From NCBI GenBank assembly GCA_934630555.1, contig CAKTXB010000053.1, positions 1-10,504 on the forward strand: DNA of 10,504 nt, written 5' to 3'. This document shows, piece by piece, positions 1 through 6,696 of this stretch (positions within the stretch are counted from its first letter, which is position 1; each line of letters opens with the position of its first letter). Source of the stretch: an uncultured Oscillospiraceae bacterium. GTDB lineage: Bacteria > Bacillota > Clostridia > Oscillospirales > Oscillospiraceae. The notes below the pieces were generated by a model. The model had not been told where the DNA came from. It searched no databases and saw only the letters and a list, made by a program, of their open reading frames with translations. The position numbers and the translations under genes are program-made.

Positions 1-219
1 GTGTACACGCTGCTGAACGTGGATCGCGGCGTGCCGGAGGTGTGGGGCAGCGTATACGATGTGCGCGATCTGCTGAACGCAACCGTGAAGCTGCGTGACG
101 GAAAGCCCGTGACGGACATGAAACTGAATCTGGCTGAAAAGCTGGTGCTGAAGAAGGCACTTGAAAAAATTGCCGGCACGGATATTGAGAAGCTGCTGAA
201 GGAATACAACGTCATTTAA
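1..219 (+). CDS. 3' end of an unrecognised protein (partial)
   Basis: An open frame runs from the first base of the window to a TAA stop at 217-219, giving 72 residues. The GTG at position 1 is most likely an internal valine, because no ribosome binding site can be seen and the frame is open to the window edge. The fragment is hydrophilic, with a mixed first half (RGVPEVWGSVYDVRDLL) and a charged, probably helical C-terminus rich in Lys, Glu and Leu. It has no membrane segment and no catalytic motif I can name, so I do not assign a function. It ends 15 bases before a perfect palindromic terminator, so it is the last gene of its transcript. That it is coding is well supported by the clean frame and codon use like its neighbours; its identity is unknown. 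Confidence 0.7.
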   Translation: MYTLLNVDRGVPEVWGSVYDVRDLLNATVKLRDGKPVTDMKLNLAEKLVLKKALEKIAGTDIEKLLKEYNVI

Positions 220-234
220 GCACACAAGGACAGG

Positions 235-262
235 AAAGGGCCGCCCCATGGGGCGGCCCTTT
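235..262 (+). terminator. Perfect 28-bp palindromic terminator
   Basis: The two 14-base halves (AAAGGGCCGCCCCA and its complement) meet without any unpaired base, so in RNA the innermost bases would form the loop of a very GC-rich stem ending in UUU. It lies 16 bases after the stop of the partial gene at 1-219. The T-run after the stem is only three bases, but the A/T-flanked GC stem is the usual form. A near copy occurs at 9831-9859. Confidence 0.85.
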
Positions 263-266
263 CAGT

Positions 267-280
267 CTGTCAAAAAGCCC
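267..280. repeat. Candidate left terminal inverted repeat of the IS
   Basis: CTGTCAAAAAGCCC here matches the reverse complement of 1166-1179 (TTGTCAAAGAACCC) at 11 of 14 positions. It begins four bases after the palindromic terminator. Confidence 0.5.
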
Positions 281-301
281 AAAAAGCGCCTCAAAATCTG
301 G

Positions 302-307
302 TATAAT
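302..307 (+). promoter_or_regulatory. Extended -10 promoter of the IS transposase
   Basis: TATAAT is preceded by TG and one base (TGGTATAAT), an extended -10 element. No good -35 hexamer is found 17 bases upstream, which is typical of extended -10 promoters. It lies 22 bases before the ATG at 330, so it probably drove the original transposase gene. It now gives at most a short transcript through the pseudogene. Confidence 0.5.
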
Positions 308-329
308 AGCGAAAAGGCGAGGTACGGAA

Positions 330-1089
330 ATGGAAGAACGAAATAAAGATGCACGGCGCTGTCACCATATTACTGCCATGGCAATGGGCAGCCGGGGATC
401 GACCAGGTGGTGCTGATCAAGATGGTGCTGGTTGCGTATGAAGCACATACGGTCTGCGATAAAAACAGGTTTGCCCTCAGTGCGGAGGTAATGGCAGGAA
501 ACGTCTACGACAGCGTGGCATGGAACGCTGTGTATGATGAAGTCACATGAAAATTCAAGGAAGTAAAGTTCGTCACAATGGACGCGGACAACAAGGCCCC
601 GTGGATCGCAAAGAAAACGATAGAGGACGGAAGGATCCTGATGCTTCCGTATACAAGATATACCGGCAGGCAGAACGGATACAAGCCGTGGGAATACACC
701 TATGATCCGGCGAACGATACCTATACCTGTCCGCGGGGCGGGGCCCTGCGGCACACCACGACGGACCGGGATGCCAAGCGGACCTACCGGAGCATACCGG
801 AACAGTGCAGGAACTACCCATGTTAAGCAAGATGCGGGGCAAATGAAAAGGGGCAGAAAGCTCATACGACGCACATCTGGCAGGAGTATCTGGATTTAGT
901 GGAGCAGATACGAAAAACAGAGCGTGCGAGAGAAATTTATGCGCAGCGCAAGGAAACGATTGAACGGGTCTTTGCGGACGCGAAGGAAAAACACGCGATG
1001 CGTTATAACACCATCGAGGCCTGGTAGCCGTCACGAGATGGGTCAGGCTTAAATTTGCTGCCCTGAATCTCAAAAAACTGGCGGCATGA
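330..1089 (+). pseudogene. IS1182-family DDE transposase, degenerate
   Basis: Reading the second frame from about 371 gives recognisable IS1182 transposase blocks: GQPGIDQVVLIKMVL from the N-terminal domain, then YEAHTVCDKNRFALSAEV and GNVYDSVAW from the catalytic core, a TGA stop at 548-550, KFKEVKFVTMDADNKAPWIAKK, and a TAA stop at 824-826. The same frame continues with THIWQEYLDLVEQIR and the catalytic block KETIERVFADAKEKHAMRY, which keeps the Y-(2)-R-(3)-E-(6)-K signature Glu. A one-base loss near 1013-1014 moves the tail to the first frame (RGLVAVTRWVRLKFAALNLKKLAA, broken here only for description), ending at TGA 1087-1089. KMVL joins VAYEAH directly, so a large central part, including the region expected to carry the first catalytic Asp, is deleted. 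The start at ATG 330 is out of frame with the rest. Roughly 250 codons remain of about 450 to 550. The gene is clearly inactive. Confidence 0.88.
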
Positions 1090-1165
1090 AGTTGGAAGGC
1101 CTTCCTTTTCGATTGTTTTTGTCTATATTACGAAAAAATGCCCGCTCTCGCTTCCTGAAAGCAGA

Positions 1166-1179
1166 GGGTTCTTTGACAA
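1166..1179. repeat. Candidate right terminal inverted repeat of the IS
   Basis: GGGTTCTTTGACAA is the imperfect inverted partner of 267-280. It lies 77 bases after the last codon of the transposase relic and six bases before the next hairpin, a sensible place for an IS end. Confidence 0.5.
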
Positions 1180-1184
1180 GTTGT

Positions 1185-1216
1185 AAGGCCGCTTACCATA
1201 AGGTGAGCGGCCTTTT
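1185..1216 (+). terminator. Hairpin terminator upstream of the sugar operon
   Basis: Arms 1185-1197 (AAGGCCGCTTACC) and 1202-1214 (GGTGAGCGGCCTT) pair over 13 bases with one U-G wobble around an ATAA loop, followed by TTTT (1213-1216). It would stop any transcript leaving the IS relic and insulates the operon promoter at 1290. It may belong to the chromosome rather than the IS. Confidence 0.75.
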
Positions 1217-1289
1217 GGCACGCCCACACGGAGCGTGCGGAGAATCAGAATACACAAAAATATGCGGAGATTTTCGGATAAGATGCGCA

Positions 1290-1317
1290 TTGACAGGCAC
1301 ACAGAATGGAGTATACT
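1290..1317 (+). promoter_or_regulatory. Sigma-A type promoter of the ROK/ABC operon
   Basis: A consensus -35 TTGACA (1290-1295) is followed by a 16-base spacer and TATACT (1312-1317). Transcription should start near 1323-1325, about 42 bases before the ROK start codon. It is the only strong promoter seen in front of the seven-gene operon, and the -10 is overlapped by the inverted repeat at 1315-1339. Confidence 0.82.
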
Positions 1318-1339
1318 TATTTTAACACTTAAAATAAGT
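1315..1339. promoter_or_regulatory. Perfect inverted repeat, likely ROK operator
   Basis: Two perfect 11-base arms, ACTTATTTTAA (1315-1325) and TTAAAATAAGT (1329-1339), flank the spacer CAC. The repeat covers the last bases of the -10 box and the expected transcription start, so a dimer bound here would block RNA polymerase. The half-site TTATTTT resembles the AT-rich half-sites known for NagC/Mlc-type ROK repressors. The adjacent gene is a ROK regulator with an N-terminal winged helix, so autoregulation is the simplest reading. The AT-rich hairpin has no GC core and would be a poor terminator. Confidence 0.75.
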
Positions 1340-1365
1340 TATAAAATAAAATGGAGTGAGCGCGT

Positions 1366-2535
1366 ATGGAAGCTGCGAACAGTGTGGATATCAAGCGCCT
1401 GCACGCAAAAAAGATATGGGAATATTTCCGGAAGAACAAATCCGGAACGCGGCGGCAGGCTGCGGCAGAGACCGAGCTGAGCTTTGCGACGGTTTCAAAC
1501 ATCTGCAATGCCTTCTGTGAGGCTGGTTATCTGGCGGAGCGGCAGCTTTCCGGCGAGAAGACGCTGGGGCGGATCCCGTCAGTGCTTTCACTGGCGGAGG
1601 ATCGGATCGTGATGGTCTGCTTTAATCTCACACAGAAGGGGATGGTTACGGTTGCCGTGCTGGACGCATGGAACCGGTTCCTGTATGAGCAGGAGGCAGC
1701 CTATGACGCCGGAGGAACGATCGATACGGTGGTGGACACGTGTGCGGAGCTTTACCGCCATGGCGTGCTGCCGCAGTTCCCGGAGGAGCGGATCGTTGGC
1801 GCAGGCGTGGCGGTGCCCGGTATTTTCGAGACGGATACGCATCGGATCGTTTCCTCAGAGATCCCGCTTTTCAACAACCAACCCATGCGCGACATGTTCC
1901 GTGAGCGCCTTGGAAAGCCGGTCTATATTGACAATGAGTCCAATCTCTGTGCGGCGGCCATGCGCCGGACGGAGCAGGCGGAGACCGTGACAGATGACAT
2001 TGTCTACGTGTTTGCAGATGCTGGTCTTGGCGTAGGCATCGTGACAGGCGGCATGCTGGTCACGGGCGCGAGGGGCTATGCACCGGAGATCTGCCATATT
2101 CCGATTGGCAACCCAAATCTGAAATGCCGCCTGTGCGGCAATTACGGCTGTGTTGAGTCAGACCTGCAAATGGATGGCTACATCCGCAAATACAATCTGA
2201 ACGGCGAAACGCAGATGCAGGATTTTGAGGCATTCAGGCTTGCGCTCCGGCAGGCGGATCCCAATGCGCAGAAGGTACTGGAGGAAAATGTGCGCATCAT
2301 GGGCGCACTGCTGAGTGTGCTGAATAACATGTTCAACCCTGCCGTGATCTACATCGGCGGTGAAACGAGCAGCTTCTTTTCCGAGCATATGGACGCGTTG
2401 CGGCGCAGCGTGGCCTCCCGCTCCATTGCGGGTGAGCGCACCATGCCGTGCATCGAACTGGACGATGGCTGCGACCGGACGGCGCTGCGCGGCGCGGCAG
2501 AAATGGTGCTGACGCGCTGGGTCCCCGAAACATAG
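1366..2535 (+). CDS. ROK-family transcriptional regulator
   Basis: This 389-residue protein has an N-terminal winged helix-turn-helix (about 10-70; recognition region near ETELSFATVSNICNAF) joined to a ROK sugar-kinase fold (about 80-385). Length and order match NagC/XylR-type regulators. The phosphate-loop motif is ADAGLGVG (218-224). The zinc site is H244 with a cysteine cluster C254, C257, C262; the cluster reads CxxCGxxGC, one residue longer than the usual CxCGxxGC. The catalytic Asp of ROK kinases (NDAN) is replaced by Glu in NESN (190-193), so it should bind a sugar or sugar phosphate as a signal and not phosphorylate it. The ATG at 1366 has GGAG at 1353-1356. It is first in the operon, 44 bases before the binding-protein gene, behind a perfect inverted repeat that it probably binds. 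The effector is unknown. Confidence 0.92.
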   Translation: MEAANSVDIKRLHAKKIWEYFRKNKSGTRRQAAAETELSFATVSNICNAFCEAGYLAERQLSGEKTLGRIPSVLSLAEDRIVMVCFNLTQKGMVTVAVLDAWNRFLYEQEAAYDAGGTIDTVVDTCAELYRHGVLPQFPEERIVGAGVAVPGIFETDTHRIVSSEIPLFNNQPMRDMFRERLGKPVYIDNESNLCAAAMRRTEQAETVTDDIVYVFADAGLGVGIVTGGMLVTGARGYAPEICHIPIGNPNLKCRLCGNYGCVESDLQMDGYIRKYNLNGETQMQDFEAFRLALRQADPNAQKVLEENVRIMGALLSVLNNMFNPAVIYIGGETSSFFSEHMDALRRSVASRSIAGERTMPCIELDDGCDRTALRGAAEMVLTRWVPET

Positions 2536-2566
2536 TGTTCCCAGACCGGAAGGTCAAAAATTATTT

Positions 2567-2571
2567 GGAGG
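2567..2571 (+). promoter_or_regulatory. Ribosome binding site deciding the lipoprotein start
   Basis: GGAGG lies two bases before an ATG at 2574 and eight bases before a second in-frame ATG at 2580. The spacing favours 2580, which also gives a clean Lys-Arg start to the signal peptide. A small GACC-GGAA-GGTC hairpin precedes it (about 2545-2556) in the 44-base gap. Confidence 0.7.
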
Positions 2572-2579
2572 AAATGAAA

Positions 2580-3884
2580 ATGAAAAGACTGACAGCATTG
2601 CTTCTGGCCCTGTGTCTGATGGCAGGACTCAGTGCCTGTACGGGCTCCGGCAAGCAGGAAAACACGGCTGCGGATCCCAGCGGGATGACCATCAACATCC
2701 TTTGGCAGGAAGAGGACACGTATCGCTTCTGGGAGCTTCCGCTTCAGAAATTCGCGGAAAAGTACCCGGATGTGGAAGTCAAGCTGGAGACCAACGCAGA
2801 AGCCTATTCTGCGATCCGGAACCTGCTGAATATCGGTGAGGCGCCCGATATTTTCTATTCATGGATCAGCGATGTGGATTATTACGGTTTTGCAAACGAG
2901 GGCCTGCTATACCCGGTGGATGATGTGCTGGCGCAGCAGAATTATGAGGAGACGGGCACGCTAGGCGATACAGTCTTCCAGGCCGGTGTTTCACTCGGTG
3001 AGCTGAACGGCAAGCATTATTTCCTGCCGATCACGAAGCTGGTTGCGTCTGCATTCTACGACCAGGCGCTGTTTGCGGAAAACGGCTGGACGATGGCAGA
3101 GAACTGGGGTACGTTTTCTGCACTGTGCGATCAGATCGCTGCGGCCGGAGTGACCCCACTGGTTTATGCGGGCGCATACCCGTTTATGACAGCAGACGCG
3201 CTGCTGATGCCGATGGTTTACAATCTGGATCCCGCGGCCTATGACGCCATCAATGCCAACACGGAGGGGGCATGGAAGAGCGATGCAGTCCGCACGGCGG
3301 TCGGGCGATTTGCCGGTATGGTAGCAGATGGCTACGTGAACCCCGGCTCGCTTTCGATGGATCACATCCAGTCTCAGATCGATTTCATCTCGCACAAGGA
3401 TGCGTTTGTTTCCTCCGGCAGCTGGCTGGAGAGTGAAATGGGCGACCAGTGGCCGGATGGATTTGAGTTGACACCCCTCTTTGCTCCAGCTGAGGATGGC
3501 ATGGACAAAACATCCACAACGGCGGTCGTGGAGTGCATGATCCTGCCGAAGCAGGCGGATGATGCCAAAATGGAGTACGTCAAAGAATTGCTCCGTATGT
3601 TCTATTCGGAAGAGAATGCAAAGTATGTCTCGGAGCAGACTGGCTATCTGATGGCGCTGGATAAGACCTCAGATGAGGTACTGGTCAACCTGCCGGGCAG
3701 CGTGCAGACCATCTGGAACAAGATTGACGCCGAAAAGGTCGAGGTCATCAGCGCACCGTACAAGGTCAAGTACAAGGAAGTGCTCAATGAGCTGAACAAC
3801 TGCATCAACGCGCTGGTTCAGAGCGAGATCGATGTAGACGGCTTCTGTGAACGAATGGATACGGTTGCACAGGGAGTGAACTAG
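2580..3884 (+). CDS. Sugar-type ABC transporter substrate-binding lipoprotein
   Basis: The 434-residue product starts MKRLTALLLALCLMAGLSAC, a lipoprotein signal peptide with lipobox LSAC and lipidated Cys20, so the mature protein is anchored outside the membrane. A short linker (to about 35) leads into a family 1 extracellular solute-binding fold: beta strand MTINILW (36-42), the block FAEKYPDVEVKLE (58-70), GEAPDIFYSW (86-95), a hinge-side YDQALFAENGW (160-170) and KDAFVSSGSW (273-282). This family takes up mono- and oligosaccharides or glycosylated compounds. The two permease genes downstream are its partners, with the kinase gene between. A longer reading frame exists upstream to 2448, but that part overlaps the ROK gene and lacks a signal peptide. 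The ligand is not readable from sequence; the neighbours suggest a sugar or sugar-amine adduct. Confidence 0.92.
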   Translation: MKRLTALLLALCLMAGLSACTGSGKQENTAADPSGMTINILWQEEDTYRFWELPLQKFAEKYPDVEVKLETNAEAYSAIRNLLNIGEAPDIFYSWISDVDYYGFANEGLLYPVDDVLAQQNYEETGTLGDTVFQAGVSLGELNGKHYFLPITKLVASAFYDQALFAENGWTMAENWGTFSALCDQIAAAGVTPLVYAGAYPFMTADALLMPMVYNLDPAAYDAINANTEGAWKSDAVRTAVGRFAGMVADGYVNPGSLSMDHIQSQIDFISHKDAFVSSGSWLESEMGDQWPDGFELTPLFAPAEDGMDKTSTTAVVECMILPKQADDAKMEYVKELLRMFYSEENAKYVSEQTGYLMALDKTSDEVLVNLPGSVQTIWNKIDAEKVEVISAPYKVKYKEVLNELNNCINALVQSEIDVDGFCERMDTVAQGVN

Positions 3885-4984
3885 TGGAAAAGACACTGCT
3901 TCAAAAGCTTCAGAGCATCCGGCCCGGCGGTTTTACCGCAGCCGCCGGGTTTGATGCGGTCACGGATCAGGTTTCTCATGTGATCCGCGGCGTCCGTCCG
4001 GACGGAACAAAGGAATTCTTCCGCAGCATTGCAGAATTTGCGGAATATCTCAGCAAAAAGTCCGGGCTGAGTGCATCGCTGGAGCTGGAGACCGTCTGCG
4101 AGAAGATCGGCGGAAATATGGCAATCTATGCAAACGCGCTGGGATGTCTTGGCGTGCGGGTGCATTGCGCAGGCAGCTTTGGCGACAGCGCCGGAAGCGC
4201 TTTTCAGCGAATGAGTCCGAACTGTGTATGTTATGACATCTGTGAGCAGGCGTTCTGCCAGGCGCTGGAGTTTGACGATGGCAAGCTGATGCTGGCCTCC
4301 ATGGATAAGCTGCGCCAGATCACCTGGGAGCGGCTGGAGGAGCGGGTCGGCCTGCCGGAGCTGACGGCTTGGGCGCGGCAGGACAATGTGCTGGCGCTGC
4401 TCAACTGGAGCGAGCTTGGCGGCGCGACGGCACTGTTCCGGAACGTATACCGGAATCTGCTGGAGCCGTATCCGGCAGACAGAACAAAATATCTGTTTAT
4501 GGACATTTCCGATGCCTCTGGGCGGCAGCCGAAGGAATTACTCGAACTGCTGGAGCTGCTGCGTCAGTTTGAGACGCGCCGCACGGTGATACTGAGCGTC
4601 AATGAGAATGAATGCAGCCTGCTGGCTGCGGCACTTAGTGTTGGCAGCACGCGGGATACGGTGGAAAAGGCCCGGCAGGTGCGGGCAAAAATCGGATGTA
4701 CCTGTCTGGTGCTGCATCTGCGCGACCGCGCGATGGGCTTCCTGGACGGAGAAGAGGCGGAGTGCCCCGGCTATTTTGTCGAGCAACCTCTGGTTGCCAC
4801 CGGCGGCGGCGATAATTTCAACGCCGGCTTTACGCTTGGCCTGCTGGCGGGATTTGCGCTGCGGGACTGCCTGTGTCTTGGCAATGCGGTTTCTGGCTTC
4901 TATGTCCGCCAAGGCAAGAGCCCGGAGTTTCAGGAGCTTATGGCATTTCTGGCAGACCGGAAGGAGCGGATACATGATGCATAA
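3884..4984 (+). CDS. PfkB-family (ribokinase-like) carbohydrate kinase
   Basis: The 366-residue protein shows both PfkB signatures. GFDAVTDQV (22-30) carries the substrate-side Asp24, and GGNMAIYANALGCLG (76-90) is the first consensus block. TGGGDNFNAGF (306-316) is the second, with the anion-hole glycines and catalytic base Asp310. Residues 30-70 look like an inserted or enlarged lid segment (VIRG, RSIAEFAEYLSKKSG). It should transfer phosphate from ATP to the imported sugar in the cytoplasm. The start is GTG at 3884 sharing its G with the TAG of the lipoprotein gene, with GGGAG at 3872-3876 as ribosome site, so translation is coupled. In fructosamine pathways (FrlD) the kinase is of this family; specificity here is unproven and ordinary sugar kinases are equally possible from the motifs alone. 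Confidence 0.87.
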   Translation: MEKTLLQKLQSIRPGGFTAAAGFDAVTDQVSHVIRGVRPDGTKEFFRSIAEFAEYLSKKSGLSASLELETVCEKIGGNMAIYANALGCLGVRVHCAGSFGDSAGSAFQRMSPNCVCYDICEQAFCQALEFDDGKLMLASMDKLRQITWERLEERVGLPELTAWARQDNVLALLNWSELGGATALFRNVYRNLLEPYPADRTKYLFMDISDASGRQPKELLELLELLRQFETRRTVILSVNENECSLLAAALSVGSTRDTVEKARQVRAKIGCTCLVLHLRDRAMGFLDGEEAECPGYFVEQPLVATGGGDNFNAGFTLGLLAGFALRDCLCLGNAVSGFYVRQGKSPEFQELMAFLADRKERIHDA

Positions 4985-5861
4985 ACGGAATCGGCGGTTT
5001 GTTCTGACCTATCTGGTGCCGACACTGCTGCTTTATGCGGTGTTCTGTGTTTACCCCTGCATCAAGTCGCTGGTGCTCAGCCTCTGCGAATGGAGCGGCT
5101 ACTCAAAGAACATTCGCTTTGTCGGCTTTGAGAATTTTGCACGCCTGCTTTCAGACAAAAATGTCTGGGATGCGCTGGGGCACAACCTATACTTGCTGAT
5201 CGGCTGCACGATGCTGACGTTTGGCCTTGCACTGGCGTTTGCGGTTTTCTTCACTTCAAAAACGGACAGGTTCCACCAGACACTCAAGATCATCTACTTT
5301 ATTCCCTACGTCATGTCCACGGCGATCGTATCCATTCTGTGGTCGTTCATCTACAATTCGTCGTTCGGCCTGCTCAATACACTGCTGGAAAAGCTGGGCC
5401 TGTCGGCGCTTCAGCATGTCTGGCTTGGGGACAAGCGCACGATTATGGGTGCGCTGACGGTGCCGCTGGTCTGGATCAACGTCGGATTCTACATGATTAT
5501 GTTCATCGCTGCGATCCTGAATATTCCGGAGGAGCGCTATGAAGCGGCCCGGATGGACGGCGCAGGCAAGTGGGGGCAGTTTGTGCACATTACGCTGCCG
5601 GGAATCTGGAACGAGATCTCAACATCCATGGTCTTTTTCTGTGTCACCGCCTTCAACTATTCCTTTGAGCTGGTCTACATCATGACCAAGGGTGGCCCAA
5701 ACAGGAGCTCTGAGCTTCTGACGACGTATCTCTATGAGCAGGCGTTCAAATACAGCGATTATGGCTACGCCTCCGCGATCGGCGTGCTGCTGTTCGCCGT
5801 ACTGGCAATCTTGATTTTCTGTATTATGAAGCTGATGGGAGGGCGGTTCAAGGATGAATAA
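4974..5861 (+). CDS. ABC sugar permease, MalF/UgpA type
   Basis: A 295-residue inner-membrane protein with about six hydrophobic segments, the first at 10-35 after a basic start (MHKRNRRF). The EAA loop that docks the ATPase is at 190-209 (EAARMDGAGKWGQFVHITLP), with conserved EAA, G and ITLP. The segment YIMTKGGPNRSSELLTTYLY (235-254) is characteristic of the first permease of CUT1 sugar importers. The ATG at 4974 follows AAGGAG (4961-4966) and overlaps the kinase gene by 11 bases; ATG 4977 is a possible alternative start. Longer frames upstream lie inside the kinase gene and are not used. It pairs with the next permease to form the channel for the lipoprotein's ligand. Confidence 0.94.
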   Translation: MMHKRNRRFVLTYLVPTLLLYAVFCVYPCIKSLVLSLCEWSGYSKNIRFVGFENFARLLSDKNVWDALGHNLYLLIGCTMLTFGLALAFAVFFTSKTDRFHQTLKIIYFIPYVMSTAIVSILWSFIYNSSFGLLNTLLEKLGLSALQHVWLGDKRTIMGALTVPLVWINVGFYMIMFIAAILNIPEERYEAARMDGAGKWGQFVHITLPGIWNEISTSMVFFCVTAFNYSFELVYIMTKGGPNRSSELLTTYLYEQAFKYSDYGYASAIGVLLFAVLAILIFCIMKLMGGRFKDE

Positions 5862-6696
5862 GAGAAAAAGACTGCATCCGCTTGCGGCGGTACGGGATCT
5901 GTTCGCGGTGATTTACGCGGTCGGGATTCTGTTCCCGCTGAGCTGGATCGTCTATACCTCCCTGAAGACGAATCAGGAATTTGTGACCGATCCGTGGGGG
6001 CTTCCGGCAAAGGCGCAGTTTGAAAATTATGCTTCTGCATGGGTCAAGGTGGATTTCAGGACATATGCGCTCAACAGTGTGGTCATCACGCTGGTTTCGG
6101 TCGCGATCGTTGTGCTGCTTGCGTCCACAGTGTCCTACATTCTGGCGCGCAACCGGACGCGCTGGAGCCGCGGCGTGCGGATGCTCATCATCGCGGGGCT
6201 GTATGTGCCGGTGACGCTTCTGCTGCCGTCACTGTTCACAACGATGCACAAGCTTGGACTTTGGGACTCGGTGCCTGGCCTGATTCTGGTCTATGTGGTC
6301 TTCAGCCTGCCGTATTCCGTGCTGGTGCTGAACAGCTTCTTTCAGTCGATGCCGGCGGAGCTGGAGGAGGCCGCGGCCATCGACGGTTGCGGGCCGCAGC
6401 AGACATTCTGGCGGGTGGTGTTTCCGCTGGCAAAGAACGGAATCATCACAATCATCATTTTCAATTTTGTCTGGATTTGGAACGACTATATTTTTGCACT
6501 GACGCTGATCCGGGAGAAAGTACACATGACACTGCCGGTTGGCATTGTGTCGCTGATGTCTACCTTCAAGCTACGCGCCGACTGGGTGACACTGTTCGCG
6601 GGGCTGAACATCGTGATGATCCCATCAGTGCTGATCTATGTGATTTTCCAGAAATACCTGACCAAAGGACTTATAACGGGATCTGTAAAGGGGTAA
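5854..6696 (+). CDS. ABC sugar permease, MalG/UgpE type
   Basis: A 280-residue permease with about six membrane segments (first about 15-36; others near 72-98, 109-130, 140-162, 195-216 and 246-266). The EAA loop is at 172-191 (EEAAAIDGCGPQQTFWRVVF followed by PL), as in MalG. The C-terminus ends KGLITGSVKG, close to the typical tail of this family (KGLxxGAVKG). The ATG at 5854 overlaps the previous gene by eight bases, with GGAGG at 5838-5842. It forms a heterodimer with the preceding permease. No ATP-binding subunit follows, so the importer must use an ATPase encoded outside the operon, as known for MsmX/MsiK-energised sugar importers of Firmicutes and actinobacteria. Confidence 0.94.
   Translation: MNKRKRLHPLAAVRDLFAVIYAVGILFPLSWIVYTSLKTNQEFVTDPWGLPAKAQFENYASAWVKVDFRTYALNSVVITLVSVAIVVLLASTVSYILARNRTRWSRGVRMLIIAGLYVPVTLLLPSLFTTMHKLGLWDSVPGLILVYVVFSLPYSVLVLNSFFQSMPAELEEAAAIDGCGPQQTFWRVVFPLAKNGIITIIIFNFVWIWNDYIFALTLIREKVHMTLPVGIVSLMSTFKLRADWVTLFAGLNIVMIPSVLIYVIFQKYLTKGLITGSVKG

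Larger units (their letters stand above)
267..1179 (+). mobile_element. Decayed IS1182-family insertion sequence
   Basis: The element is defined by a broken IS1182-type DDE transposase (330-1089) and by candidate terminal inverted repeats at 267-280 and 1166-1179 that match at 11 of 14 positions. It is about 0.9 kb, far shorter than complete IS1182 elements of roughly 1.6 to 1.9 kb, which fits the internal deletion in the transposase. No convincing target-site duplication is visible outside the repeats (CAGT on the left, GTTG on the right). It sits between two terminator-like hairpins (235-262 and 1185-1216) and just upstream of the sugar operon promoter. It cannot encode an active transposase. 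The exact ends are inferred. Confidence 0.72.

Noticed and set aside
362-1073. Minus-strand open frames opposite the transposase relic
   Set aside because: The plus strand in this region shows clear IS1182 transposase blocks; the minus-strand readings have no domain or ribosome site.
1366-2535. ROK sugar kinase rather than regulator
   Set aside because: It has an N-terminal winged helix and Glu in place of the catalytic Asp (NESN for NDAN).
2448-2579. N-terminal extension of the binding-protein frame to an ATG inside the ROK gene
   Set aside because: It would overlap the ROK gene, has no ribosome site, and would bury the lipoprotein signal peptide that starts at 2580.
4602-4973. Long N-terminal extension of the first permease
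   Set aside because: It is an out-of-frame reading of the kinase gene; the ribosome site AAGGAG and the basic start of the membrane protein fix the start at 4974.
6039-6695. Fusion-like extension of the SIS protein upstream
   Set aside because: It is an alternate-frame reading of the second permease with no recognisable domain.
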